A stretch of 64,000 nt of DNA from Planctomycetales bacterium 10988 (GTDB taxonomy: Bacteria; Planctomycetota; Planctomycetia; Pirellulales; Pb10988), in NCBI GenBank assembly GCA_009664345.1, contig CP043547.1, forward strand, positions 682,001 to 746,000, in the 5' to 3' direction. Below the pieces are notes generated by a model, which searched no databases, had not been told where the DNA came from, and saw only the letters and a program-made list of their open reading frames with translations. A program made the position numbers and the translations under genes. Shown one piece after another: positions 36,401-43,500 of the stretch (the first letter of the stretch is position 1; each line of letters begins with the position of its first letter).

Positions 36401-39245
36401 AACCCAGCAAAGTAAATGTCGGAGGTTGATTGACAGGGAGAATATGAATCGGCAAATTTACCAGAGTTATTTCTTCCGCTGGGCCATAGCCATGATTGCC
36501 TCGATCCCCCACTTGGATAGAAAGTCTAGCTTCTCCAAAATCTTCTTCTTCAGGGGTATAAAGCAGGCTAGCAAGCTTTGTATTGAGACTGGCCAGCGTT
36601 CCAATGATTAGCAAGGAGTCTTCAGGAGAGGTATAAGCTTGTAAGTCCTCATCGAAGAATTGAAGCTTTCCTTTTGTGACGGAAATCGTCACTTCCAATT
36701 CATCTGTATCCAACGCATCTGGATCAGAGATCACCAAAGGTGCCAAGGTAAGGGGGGTATCTTCGAGAGTTACCACATTCCCTAACAGATATTCCTCTTG
36801 GCCATTAACCTGAGGACCTTGGTTTGGGGAATCGTAGTAGTTTCCAGCGACGTCGAGAGTACCTCCGCTCCCTCCGCCATAGGGCTCTAGAAAGGCAGCC
36901 GATGCATAAATGGCGTTGGGATTATTGGGGTCGGTCGTGAAAGGAACCGGAGAAAGGGTTACCGTCGATGGAACCGATAAATCGAGAGAAAGGATGGTAA
37001 GTTTGGCGGATTCATAATCTGGATTATTAGGGTTTTGTGGGTCTTCAACAATCGTTTGGGTTGCCAATAGGATTTCAGGTTTACGATCGTGTCCAAGCTC
37101 ATATAAATCGTTATCCCCTAGGGTAATTAAATCGGTAGAAGCAATCCCCGTTATGTGTTTATCTGTTAAATCGAAGCTACCGAGGCTGACGGTCCTTCGG
37201 ACCATCGGAGAGTCAGCGGGATCGCTTGGATCGTAGTTATGATTCCAAGTAAAAATTTGGAGTTCCGCGTTCTCCGGTGAAGTTGCGTTCTGCGAAGCAG
37301 TTATAATTTCTGCATAGCCATCTTCATCTAGGTCCGCCACGGCTACGAAGATATCGTAATCGTGGTAAACCATCGGATCGTCATCGTAATCAAGACCGAC
37401 GATTGGAGTTGCCTCGCTCCCAGAGAGCAGATGCTGATCATCGGGGTGACCACTAAAGACAGGGATAAGTCCTCTGCCGGTCAATCCCGTTGAGGCAATG
37501 ATGTCAGGATAGCCGTCGTTGTTTACATCACCCGTGTTTACGATGGTCGAGGCTGTGGAATAGCTAAGATCAAAGGCATAAAATTCCATTAAAAGATCGG
37601 GCTTGTCACGTCCATTGGGTGCCCCGCTGTAAACTCGGACTGGAGGTGTATTCGCCCGGTATTTATGATGGCCTGGCGATACGATAATGTCAGAATATCC
37701 ATCCTGGTTGATGTCCGTCGAAGTGATATTCACACCATCCCAGTGGTGGAAGGTTGGAGAACTCTCGGAGGTTTTATAATCCTCATACGCATAGAATTCC
37801 CAAAGTTTAACAAGGCCCCCCTCGCTAGGCCTCACCTTGCCGTCAAAAACCTTGATGAGATCGAAGCCAACATGGTCGGGATTGTTTACATCAAACCCGG
37901 TCCGATAACCCGGAGCGGTCATCAAGTCTGGGATACCATCCCGATTGACATCTCCCAATGCGACATTCACTCCAAAATCGCTCAACGATCCATAGGGGAG
38001 ATATTCACTGCTCACGTACGGAGTGAAATACAGCCACTGAGATAAATCGTTCGTATTGAAGGTTCGAACTACATGACTTCCAGTCGCGTCGAGACCGGTA
38101 GCCACAAAGAATTCTGAGGCTGGGGCAAAGATATTGGGTTTCCAATTCCCCACCATGGGAACCATCGATCCAGCGAGCGACGAAAAGCTCTCTAGCAGAA
38201 GGGGTTGCTCGAAACTGACTTCTTCAAAAAGAGTACTTGAGTCATTTGACGGATCGGCATCGGTTAAAGTGCCGTCCTTATCAAGCTTAAAAATTCCATT
38301 GCCTGAACTGTCGATATAAAAGAATCCCAACCGATCGTTATGATGAGGATTGCTTTGATTTCCCGCTTCAGGCTTCCACCAATTTCCAGTCAGGGGTTGA
38401 ATGTTTGATGCTGAGGAATTGATCTGGATGGTTTTATAATGGTTGGCAATAAAGTCGCTACTACTAAAATTGGGCGGAGTATAGCCGGTAGTGGCGATGT
38501 CTTTGTAGACGGATAGATCGAAGTCGACTAAAGTAAAGGTTCCATTTAGAAAGAACCCTATTTCGTCGCTCGTTTCATTGGTGACAGGCGTGTCGTTCAC
38601 GATTTTGGTGTGATCGAACCAGTTTCCGACAACCGCCAATCCATACCCGGAATTGAACTGCAAAATAGGGTCGCCCTGGCTGTCAAAATTGCCATCGACA
38701 TCGAGGACGAGCATCCCATCTCGGTGAATCCCAATCTCGTCAAATCCATCCCCATCCCAGTCGCCCACAATCGGCTGATCCGTTGCCAGCCCATAAACAA
38801 AGCTGCGATCGCTATTGGCGGCTGAGGTTGGGTCCCAAACGCCATTTCCATTCACATCGAGCATCCAAGTCCCAAGTCCATTGGAATCCGTAAAAAGTCC
38901 AAGAGAATCGTAGGTGTTATCAGACCCCTTCCAACGGCCTTTCAAGATTTGGTCCGCCGCTGGGGAAGGGTTATTGACAGGATCGATTCGGGCTTCCACC
39001 GGAGACCCAAATTGTCCCGTCAGGATCGTCTGGGTTTGTCCAATATCTTCAAAAGTCAGCGAAAAATCTTGTAGATATTGGGCTGAATCCGTTTGATAGA
39101 TCCCAAGGTAATCCCCTGTCATCATCTGCCTTGGTTCAAGCTGCTCAATGGCAAGATTTTCCGGCTCCCGATTTTTGCGTCGGCGGGCTTGACGGGATTT
39201 TTGGATATACTTCGACCAACGTTTCCAAGCAGATTGTTTTGCCAT
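21453..39245 (-). CDS. Giant LEPR-motif surface protein with Hint and YwqJ-like deaminase toxin tip
   Basis: The uninterrupted 5930-residue frame starts MAKQSAWKRWSKYIQ and carries IEQLEPRQMMTG at 34-44, the N-terminal mark of planctomycete extracellular proteins. Residues about 425-650 hold FG-GAP loops (DVNRDGIPDL, DINQDGYSDI, DVNNDGYPDI, DLDEDGYAEI). About 830-2790 is a series of cadherin-like or CHDL-like beta domains (EDTPLTLAPL, NDPPSLALSQSTVGVTEDE, YRGDANYSGPDELMISLND). About 2810-4390, and again 4610-4930, are Ala/Glu/Gln-rich helices likely to be coiled coil, with two small DGDGxAD beta domains between. A helical segment leads to a Hint domain at about 5520-5667 (CFPAGTMVHTLEG to WVHN). 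The last 260 residues are a deaminase: GPVLTVLKDLKTGKLYYGQN, HAEIDAL (about 5865), CKVC (about 5912). It probably forms a long cell-surface fibre that releases the toxin by Hint cleavage; target and export route are not visible. Confidence 0.88.
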   Translation of the reverse strand: MAKQSAWKRWSKYIQKSRQARRRKNREPENLAIEQLEPRQMMTGDYLGIYQTDSAQYLQDFSLTFEDIGQTQTILTGQFGSPVEARIDPVNNPSPAADQILKGRWKGSDNTYDSLGLFTDSNGLGTWMLDVNGNGVWDPTSAANSDRSFVYGLATDQPIVGDWDGDGFDEIGIHRDGMLVLDVDGNFDSQGDPILQFNSGYGLAVVGNWFDHTKIVNDTPVTNETSDEIGFFLNGTFTLVDFDLSVYKDIATTGYTPPNFSSSDFIANHYKTIQINSSASNIQPLTGNWWKPEAGNQSNPHHNDRLGFFYIDSSGNGIFKLDKDGTLTDADPSNDSSTLFEEVSFEQPLLLESFSSLAGSMVPMVGNWKPNIFAPASEFFVATGLDATGSHVVRTFNTNDLSQWLYFTPYVSSEYLPYGSLSDFGVNVALGDVNRDGIPDLMTAPGYRTGFDVNNPDHVGFDLIKVFDGKVRPSEGGLVKLWEFYAYEDYKTSESSPTFHHWDGVNITSTDINQDGYSDIIVSPGHHKYRANTPPVRVYSGAPNGRDKPDLLMEFYAFDLSYSTASTIVNTGDVNNDGYPDIIASTGLTGRGLIPVFSGHPDDQHLLSGSEATPIVGLDYDDDPMVYHDYDIFVAVADLDEDGYAEIITASQNATSPENAELQIFTWNHNYDPSDPADSPMVRRTVSLGSFDLTDKHITGIASTDLITLGDNDLYELGHDRKPEILLATQTIVEDPQNPNNPDYESAKLTILSLDLSVPSTVTLSPVPFTTDPNNPNAIYASAAFLEPYGGGSGGTLDVAGNYYDSPNQGPQVNGQEEYLLGNVVTLEDTPLTLAPLVISDPDALDTDELEVTISVTKGKLQFFDEDLQAYTSPEDSLLIIGTLASLNTKLASLLYTPEEEDFGEARLSIQVGDRGNHGYGPAEEITLVNLPIHILPVNQPPTFTLLGSSTLVAEDETAHGVLGFHRIENWLQSVITGPDNENKDFEIVVTVAENLTDDTLTFTPEGSPRFEELGDIHSLPWALVFQTEEHAHGTATILVSLTDFNEDGTPGFTVEQNFTIVVQNVNDPPSLALSQSTVGVTEDEQENGLPKLHVIEDFITSVSVGERESQTYSFEVVSDTANIEDSFTATGFPKIVQWYDEQNELYHRDLEFQLAENVFGTFEFQVIIEDDANIDGIIKSQSYDFTIEVAPENDSPTFVDLPTTFTFFEDQLATFTGLNLTDQPGESGTYFLTLEVSHGVLTLTSGDVTPSSILEIEGDLLTIQSALTSLQYRGDANYSGPDELMISLNDNGINESSITHTITESIDLVIEAVADSPVLITNLSTGEYTINQTEIPLLVESHTSDDSETLQIRMEGFPEGSTFSLGALQLDGSWLIDTPDLEEINANQLDLGEVKFTPPLDYEGTVELQIEAIATESFGGDTVSITRTLTLNLQPNHKPSFEVLQSFPVFFEDGGPQEIGDWLSFLPGAPYESTQKALSYHVEILTGAEIVQYLNIDTDETSNGTLKFDTYPEKWGTVTFRVTVQDDGGRTTDGRGIDTSDPQDFTLTINPKNRPPSFKYMGDFTIPVNSGEVTIPEYIYDLVAGPSHELQSLSIAVAVQANQTIGEADFVQLPSIDLYSGDLTFELNQDVTGEAVIRILVSDDETIDGTSLTRHYDFTLTVQPQPSGDPGSNAPPILSNLRIQGEQENGIYQGDTRLVGFVFDQEGGKYLYTHIDWNGDSLVDEGEFALVENGFFTYDLTPHLQTGANDDINIRPVEWDFENSEEVFGEWTAFDVAYTMVENQIATIQDFDFVDYTVVENQKETTNPQISGTLVDLDGSAIQTFIEIDENYDPVLGESVDRSLSVGVGESFSYRLSGDYEDGEEVTVRVRTLEWDNATIGYVYGEWQTLTFTYRIEVPAAPSINNLMLAEYDEIEGAQPGDPSQETTKPVLHGSLSDEDGLSLHHFIEIDLDGDEIVDDILYTINEDGTFTYEPGLLIGYGEVSIQLRAVKWDITQGSFISGSWQSIEFVYKEIANTLPSIGDLNVDYVKEVSPSEHIARISGTLSDEVKQGYEYRIEVDWLGDSGSWDGGNPPWVDYDPDTSTGDPPVYESFVLYSHTSGEAGFAFNYVFEETNPEGQQAVRFRAIEIYFDFDSGTFVEETGDWASIIFLNEVTPQAELPTWENLTITTVTEGLGNSSESKLLIEGEIQAVQEEEGAIFFLEIDLDQDGSADDSTLVDPGSPFSLLIDHEHSQGLGAISLRISKTLSGVADPLSSQWMPQTISSPIAGDVEISEAPKLHYLDVQFSTFFDDANTPGLEQSLVLTGYIEDLSFILPEDPDLYPHTKSDYSLEIKIPTSDGYTVITVVDDPASNVYVRPNSLFHVDLSNYFSTLDDQVSFEIRAIESLATYTDTGISSIDPTNMGEWVTYQQVPSTDFDGQISWETDRIVIEEDSNYAFSPEDLPAINALLPQNEIQLSISVTTGVLTFDDSAFPGVDLTGNGSNSLQVGGQVDVLNSLLQTLSYQPETDLSGEVTLQFVAEQLSSPGNTLLEQKSINLEIESINDPTEISLTLTTPIQVEEDSEFHLTGASSIQVEDADGDDRLITLSLASDVATFDIEGTTSDLAYLIGNDTRSVTLVGTSPALNLALANIRIQPLADYHGTVDMTVRAYDEGYGSEITTLEVNLAEVSNVNDAPTLKLPSSLITEVNETISFSGYRQFSVSDIDSEADTHEVVLTTTEGYFLFDGELSSSTLSGLNTKTLVLSGDLEDILSDLELVVYQPNGFVGTATLTVTATDELGSPLLSATVSESTEITVYELQPFPEFPEVSSPTGPDDPDFEANYEAEIDAAIQAAEDALLLAQAQLETDLNTASTNHETLLHGDPNLADDGLIGALEAAITSAKSQATQDKDAAKAQLDSILGAYSNLIIGFELFDFVWPEAPASYTLPEAPEDVPQLPSLTGPVFSPEATTSYLADVEQAEDDRDEALDSPLQTYNDAISDADAVYYNIVGNNPNDPYNQTGTAEVTRGEELADALEAFNEALAEINPFQDSYDFALTNYYLQIGTAELLRDAKTFGLELIYEAFVVGQGNLTDQILAPYEARVNQLSAAYQAHPSEENEEALRQAEEDLDRIELSRYVDEGIAIANAEAIWQKAVNNAHFEFGKASTEATTQYHQTHHDFWDWDASNRANALLEYLQESAQIEERYQTALAKAERNWELDKATAKLNYDREVASIELAFALTKVDLQLSSFASWSQDQDDSDWTVYQTDLAFERADHERDIAERNNEYTSKHLDLEFERVVRDIESQFEAEKKTIEATRLRESQRAEIDHQFTIEFIRARTARVNTLSVELASRNAQFSEEYKLFTDNIIDLKNDQDVAYYRFWERSRSVESDETIDQAAKDEALEQISTSEHRHNYNIALDHLNERMSLLEKLLPIQSKLEENKAKAQDDQASRLHDAKTIHFTHSALVSATYEVQVAEAQSEFEKSGADSAYRLTVELAEEQKRYAVDLAAYQRDLELALSDHHTSFRRDVLAAYQTTVEAWRGTDPDSWHLYHSDLALAEIQRLQVEAEVSQATNEKLARLDFDVASKQAEVQYGQIVEEALIEKTYILALSSTTFEHAKSTAMAPFKPVGIESEFVESAAIPFWDAFSGAVYTYEDVAAKDRAKLEVVTEWYLEYEKMELAYNKEGVWLKFLDLTTNESQDDAQLELTLQRGEEETQHSKIYYRKLMQIELERDHGKLSTSPGWSLADFTSYTTATEAIEADATLAKSLADTEFTRTVELVDSRAKYDKLDRSITNYLESARAKLSTAHAVKLSENQLNYEKLVSAAEADLPIGLLNEVILDLEREENEEDSLVTFQLARATADLDYVQTQTSLQKTREDLLADVKFNLEKANAEIDLSRFLGTLKAQADFEDAIEVASVAYDKISAEALRDWKAGNAEGERTYRRATTLQAMEDRVFLREATLWLTYQRSQLNFIDYLRGYSESQKKVDVAEMMTQYIDTILDYRSESTNTYAEAGESLALSAANSDHAYLAALANLDLSFSESINLAEQELRKSKSDIEYTYAVERSKAKTTWVTGTQQSQVDYLAKLLEVDPNDGLSTTQRLFREQASAEISYHYSLALEEIEALTAEDTEAEAERRAAYAAWITSVGPSYSSYLENFSGSGASHQLAEALLNQALQVQSQMAQQEKIFAQADATKQHTLNIGVKNDLYAKQERELLHAFTSEMAKADLESVKSSALARKTFVQENEEASLEYYRSLATMSAEARTTGSSFSSTEPSNKLRLSQADASVKLTEGLQSAAVDWVKATSTASKDYLVEGTTFADSLSQSLATLQAAFGTKLASIDFDYSRDLAFLDEAHAVAQSTALGLKEVGQTTASANFLLAQSNANQIQIHGVEETLTTNASFSVLRLLNDTGTPADGETLDATIVGQVDVGSLPIFVQVEIDWDGDGQADGSTYTDAEGNFYYTPQGFPQNVPTTIRARTIVGNTVSEWEQLDPGNASGEVTLLSTGSSYQVVSLEASFNSNEPEKLDIFGQIVASSQSVAQIEIRIDVDGDGVSDSFDPDGDGLADPILTESDGSFSVTVENVSEGFLVLAAKVEDGNVNPWTILGLPLAHNAAAIEAVSSWGETLVARADAKNQWTTYITTRMVADALIIAETRNDYTLATSVAQRQSSLSTAASERDLAQFVARQTANNSRASSQARKDFILGVSEAEQAYRLQRAEIQAAYITGRELAEKDELVIGDSDAYAAKLTELDELRIESLDGAKQNYARLEQEAFSTWLEADLQASRQATLAITQEMTDHANRVHSAIDNFLALQQAEGELFQQQRTQIQKEFSKDASSFYRDALENSLNQESALSEYELEAALIDDEYVEAVADQQELTDQGVATANQAFEAGSVLAMLNYSVSAAGAQSFQIHNLLDASRDHQLNYLLQREQSIANEEFDSPLYFPIFDSPPLVGEFDLPTYLHFSVVDGYGFRGLHVEPSANPQFLNSDWDEFEQTAYPNISLAIPDFGHITLGDGFTFISLGDGMASDGFDYFDAYRYSKVPSEISYSENPEFSDQNFDYHFFGSTGTFGDFWSAENQPEGDEEDPNFHMIPPIGLGFPDQPDGGQLGLDYSFAYGYEAADYHPSDWNGIAEGTDFILDAITRGFYPEYEDEIPYKNLLSNVALRLAFGYELNEADPIISQSDVHGTEHENVIFDFSTVDLYADVVETTVADPRTWFEFLGDSSREAYNLTTTVATQSYSWAESVVIATPDALWAAAEGYAKLNLQLAHFLSDPLRVFNGARNFHYGMLVGFFYDGLYGDIELVGDLAWKAGEIAYRYSPQRWITHSILSQFTDEIEGYSSPIHLAFQDASDKYEEYSEFYEENLQPYVQAVLKDLKLIASNPEMATAILEGDFDSIAPKLTPETRLVLDVASETITALVDLIEQQFTEMTEDERFQLAGRITGMILYEVAADLAIESLTGGTATPALVAFKGTKVTRWLEKIAGTTLKLMPDLPFTTLKNRLEDLRPHLDEMAETAERIKNSIACFPAGTMVHTLEGLKEIQDVQPGELVLTRKENSTHEDTTPLYRKVLKSFETNPAKLYHLDIQTDAGVEERITTTCNHPFYRIQDLNFVDAKMLRPGDLLSLPEGRTARVLQTSGEFAPPGELFTTYNLCVEETHTFFVGEAGAWVHNARSAPCLSTIERIVEAFGDMGPNDSKLEIILDHLKKLSANPDVTDYFKDAYDVINDLARKGEIDRELYAYFLKKFARERDPKWTDPLSQELAEELRDAAIEMFAALVEVENTEPPGKKFIEVDNGLGGKKLKAAYTPRGPVLTVLKDLKTGKLYYGQNYVGAPWPDLVDDLDDRLDQYIEAGNPPYVPMKTGWAGSHAEIDALNQALKARGASQNAVDFDDFVVFNIRTKDKETSSMGMSIERCKVCKNLTRGVRALSDFLL

Positions 39246-39791
39246 GTTTTTTATGGATTTTATAAAATCAAGAAATTCTTATAACACGAACGGTAGGTGA
39301 AAAAGCAGTCGACTCGTATCCTTGTCGACAATTTAGGGATTTGATCGGCTTGATAGAGCTTCAAGAATCCTAATGATCGGCGGGTTCGGTGCCCCAAACA
39401 TCATGTTTGGCTCTCTGAAAAGTTTCATCAGAGTTGGGGTTCTTCAAGGATTGAGGAAGAGGATTATTGCCCTCAATTTTAGTAACGATTTTGACGCTTG
39501 TAATAGATAGGATACCGATTTCTGCAAGAAATCAATACACAAAACGTAAGTTTTTTTGAGTAAGTCACTAGTGTTTACTGGCAAAAGACTTGCGTCATCC
39601 CTTAGTGATACTTAGGGAAAGAAATGAGGATCGGTACACCTGTCAATCAGCAGAACTACCCCCTCTATCGAATGGGAAAATTAACTCAGTATAATACATG
39701 GCAATATAAGCTAAATAGAACGGCTATTCTAATATCTCTTTTCAGTTAGGTTTGAAAAGGAGATTTCAGAAAGAGTATTATTCCATCCCCC
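39246..39791. other. Intergenic region upstream of the giant toxin gene
   Basis: About 545 bases without a convincing gene. It separates the divergent giant toxin gene (minus) from the plus-strand conflict region, so it should contain the promoter of the former. It holds a 17-base palindrome (39394-39410) and AT-rich stretches near 39480-39560. No strong ribosome site for the giant gene was seen within 12 bases of its ATG. Confidence 0.5.
39394..39410. promoter_or_regulatory. 17-base palindrome, possible operator
   Basis: CCAAACATCATGTTTGG is a perfect palindrome around a central C. With a one-base centre it cannot form a normal hairpin, so a dimeric repressor site is the more natural reading. 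It lies about 150 bases upstream of the giant toxin gene. No regulator gene is adjacent. Confidence 0.35.
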
Positions 39792-40463
39792 GTGAACTTC
39801 TTTATGTCCCGGCTCCTTTCGACCGAGTCCAACCGATGCTCATTATGCGACAATAGTTCGGGGGTCGATCATTCCCGATTTGGCGAAGCGGATGTACTGC
39901 TAGTACAAGTTTTTTCTAAGACACAGAATTATATTAAGAACTTTTTGCAATGGCTAAGCTTAATAGGCGATTTTGATGGAGACGCCTTCGGGAAGTATCT
40001 AACACCAACCAAACGTTGTCCAAAAGATGAAGTGCTTTATCGAGGCTTGTGGAGTATTCAGGTTTCTAGCCGGATGTTGGTAATTAATGGTTTCCAAGGG
40101 AAAACCATGTTGTCTTTAGGGTATGTAGCGTTAAGATTTTACTCCTCGGTTATACGCTATAAGATGATGCATGGTCTATCTATATATTGCCGTTTGCTTG
40201 AGACACCACCGACAGCGAAAGTGCAAATCAACGGATGGTTAAAGAAGTGTTGTGCGGTGCAATATGGCTGCACAGCGAGTTGGGATATCAATCATCCACT
40301 ACTGAGGTGGCCACGTTTGGAGGCTATAGCAGTGGATGGAGCGGATATGCCGGGGGAGGAAATCTTTAATAGAATGCAGCTAGCCAATGCCATACTAAGC
40401 TGTGATACTACCACAGGGATGACTTCGTCTTTAATTAATCCATTATACAACTCGACCCGGTGA
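39792..40463 (+). CDS. Possible hypothetical protein, 223 residues
   Basis: A 223-residue frame starts MNFFMSRLLSTESNR. It has several Cys (NRCSLCDNS, KKCCAVQYGC) and no signal peptide, repeat or motif that I recognise. No clear ribosome site precedes it. The amino acid composition is unusual for this genome, so it may be a chance frame or a decayed gene. It sits between the giant toxin gene and the STAND NTPase gene, with 128 bases to the latter. Confidence 0.25.
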   Translation: MNFFMSRLLSTESNRCSLCDNSSGVDHSRFGEADVLLVQVFSKTQNYIKNFLQWLSLIGDFDGDAFGKYLTPTKRCPKDEVLYRGLWSIQVSSRMLVINGFQGKTMLSLGYVALRFYSSVIRYKMMHGLSIYCRLLETPPTAKVQINGWLKKCCAVQYGCTASWDINHPLLRWPRLEAIAVDGADMPGEEIFNRMQLANAILSCDTTTGMTSSLINPLYNSTR

Positions 40464-40591
40464 GTGAGGGGCCGTTAAGAGATTGCATTCTACGCATTTT
40501 TCATGTACCTACCATCAAAATTGAACTAAACTCTTTCGTCATTGAATTTCGCCCGCTCCCTCCTTAACCACAAGCTCGTCTATTTGAGTGT

Positions 40592-43500
40592 ATGTTTATG
40601 TCTGAAACTATCAACGTGGGATCCGTAAGAGGAAAAGTCGATTTTGCTGTCATCACGATTAGAAATGATGAGTACGAAGCCGTTTGGGGTAGAGTACCTA
40701 ACCTAAAGCTCGTAACCCATGGTCAAAGGTTTTACCGGTACGGCACAATAAAGACTGTTCGCAACGAGTCGGTAAACATTGCGATTGCCAGAACATCGGG
40801 GCAAGGTCAAGGACCAGCCCAGCAAATTGCAAACAATATGCTCACGGAACTCGAACCAAAGTGGGTCGTATTAGCAGGAATAGCCGGCGCGTTTCCCAAT
40901 GATGACTTCTCTTTGGGAGACGTTGTTTTAGCTTCTAGAATAGTTGACTTTTCGGTGCAAGCAGCAATTAATGGAGGTACGACGGAGTATGCCCCAGGTG
41001 GCGGGCCAGCCCACCGAGATGTACAGAATCTATTGGCAATCATCTCAAGCCTGAACGATACTCTAAGAGGCTGGAACAGTCAGGACATGTTGGGGTTGGA
41101 GAAGCCTACTTTGATAATTCCAGAGTCGGATGAAGACGACCGGATTTATGGTGAAAACCATCGAGTCGAAGTCTTCAAGTCAATTCGGCGTCACTTCTCG
41201 AAGGACAGACTACCAAAATTCCACGACGCTTGTTTGGCTACTTCCAACACATTGGTCAAAGACTCCGCGTTGGTTACCGAGTTCAGGCAGGTGGCGCGTA
41301 ACGTTGAATTTGTGGAAATGGAGGCCGGTGGTGTCTTTTTGGCCTGCCACAATCACCAAATTCCACTCTTGTGTATTCGAGGCATAAGCGATGTTGTTGG
41401 ATTCAAACGTGGTCCGGATTGGACTGAATTTGCATGCAACACAGCTGCGGCATTTTTCATTACGGCGGTGAAAAATTTACCCCTTGAAGTTTGGGGACCA
41501 ACATTGGAACCTAGAGGTCCATCGACTCCCAAGGACCTGGGTGCTGACATTCCCGCTGCCGAGGCGACGAAGTCACGAAGTGTTAAAGAGTTGCTAGCTG
41601 AAATGCTTCGCTTCTCTAAAGGACTTCTACACTACGAAATAAACGACGAAGAGCGTCTCCATCTTAGTATTGATGATAGGCTCTGCGAACTCGATCAAAA
41701 GCACAAAGTTTCGCTTTTGCTGGGAAGACCCGGTAGCGGAAAAACTTGTTTGTTGGCACATATTGGAAACAAATTCATTTCGAAAGGACATGCGGTCCTC
41801 GCAATCAAGGCAGATCTCTTTCCACATGACAAGTCCCTGGAGAAATGGGCAAATGACGAGTTAGGCCCCGACTGGAATTTTTATGAATTAGTTCAAACTG
41901 TGTCGGCATGTGAGACAGTTGTCGTGCTGGTAGATCAGCTGGATGCATTGGCAAATACCGTCGATCTGATGTCGTCGAGATTGAATGAACTTCTTGCTTT
42001 TATCGAGAGGTGTAGCAATCTTGCAAATGTTCATGTTATTAGTTCCTGTAGGAATTTTGACTTCTCGTATGATCCTCGATTCCGGCGGCTGAATCCGCGA
42101 ATTTTTGAGATTGAAGTTCCGACTTGGGACGAAGCCAGCAAGAAGTTGCGGGATTCAGGAATTGACGCGGATCAAATCCAACCAAAGTTAAAGGAGCTGC
42201 TTCGGACGCCACAGCACCTGACCATGTTCCTGCGTCTAAACTCTGTTTCTGGATCAAAAGTATTTGAAACGTATTCCGAGATGCTGGGCGAATTCTGGAA
42301 TGCCATTGTCATCACAAAAGCGGAAATAGATTTCGTGCATCAACTGACGCGGCAACTGGTTGAAACAGAATCCATATGGACTCCGATGGCCGCTCTAGAG
42401 GGAGATGAGGCAATTATTACCAAGTTGTCTTCTGAGGGACTTTTAGAACGTAAGAACAACCGACTCAGATTTTCGCACCAAACCATTCAAGAGTACGCGG
42501 TGGCGAGAATGTTTGCTGAAGCGAATGATCCGTTAGCCAATTTTGTTTTGAATCACCAAGAGACAATATTCCAACGCCCAACGATTTGGGCCGTCCTAAC
42601 TTATCTCCGTGATAACGCTAAAGTGAAATATCGTTTAGAAGTCAATGCGATTCTAGAAGGCCAACCACGCCTGCACGTCAAATTGCTGCTTGTTGATTTT
42701 ATCTGTCGCCAGCCTGATCCGACCGAGCACGAAATCGAAATCATTGGTAGATGGCTTAGCGATAAAGAACTCCGGCTGAGAATTCTCAGCGGTATCAACA
42801 ATAACCCTGCTTGGTTTAAGACGTTCAAGCATTCACATTTACCTTCTATTATGGGAGATCCCCAAATTGAGCAATGGCCTTTGATCTCGGTACTCAGGAA
42901 TGCATGGAAATTTGACTGGGACACCACCTACAAACTTATTACGGCAAATTGGGCTAGATGTAGCGAATTTGATGAAATGACGCTAAGAGCGATGGAAGAT
43001 TGTGAAAGATGGACGTCAAAGGTCGTTTCGCTGATAGAACACGTTGCAACGCGAATTAAGCGACAAAACGGCCACAGCCATCAGATCGAAAGTATTGTCG
43101 GTGTTATGTCCGTCAAGGCACCAGAGGATGCTGCGAGGCTGGCGGCGAGAGTTGTTGCCACTCCGACCAAGAAACAGCCGGAGGGGAAAAGTCCCTATAA
43201 CAGCCCGCTGGAATTGCGTGAAGGATGGTACGACTTGGAAGAAATCGCTAAGGCGGCCCCTGCTGTTTTCTTGAGTGAGATCACCGAATGGCTAGTAGCA
43301 ACTGCAGAAAAGTTTCACGAGGGGAACAGCGGCTCAGCTTCAGTACAGCACTATCACGGAACCTGCTGGACGTTGGATAACCAACTACATCAACGTGAGT
43401 CGCCGGTACTAACGGCTATACAAACATGTGTCGATCTGATGTCAAAAGAACATCCGAAGCAGTTCGTTAACTTGTTTCGGCGGTATTGGCATTCTGAAAA

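Noticed and set aside
22143-38319. Many plus-strand frames of 60-170 residues opposite the giant gene
   Set aside because: They lie antisense to an intact 5930-residue frame, have no ribosome sites or family features, and are expected by chance over 18 kb.
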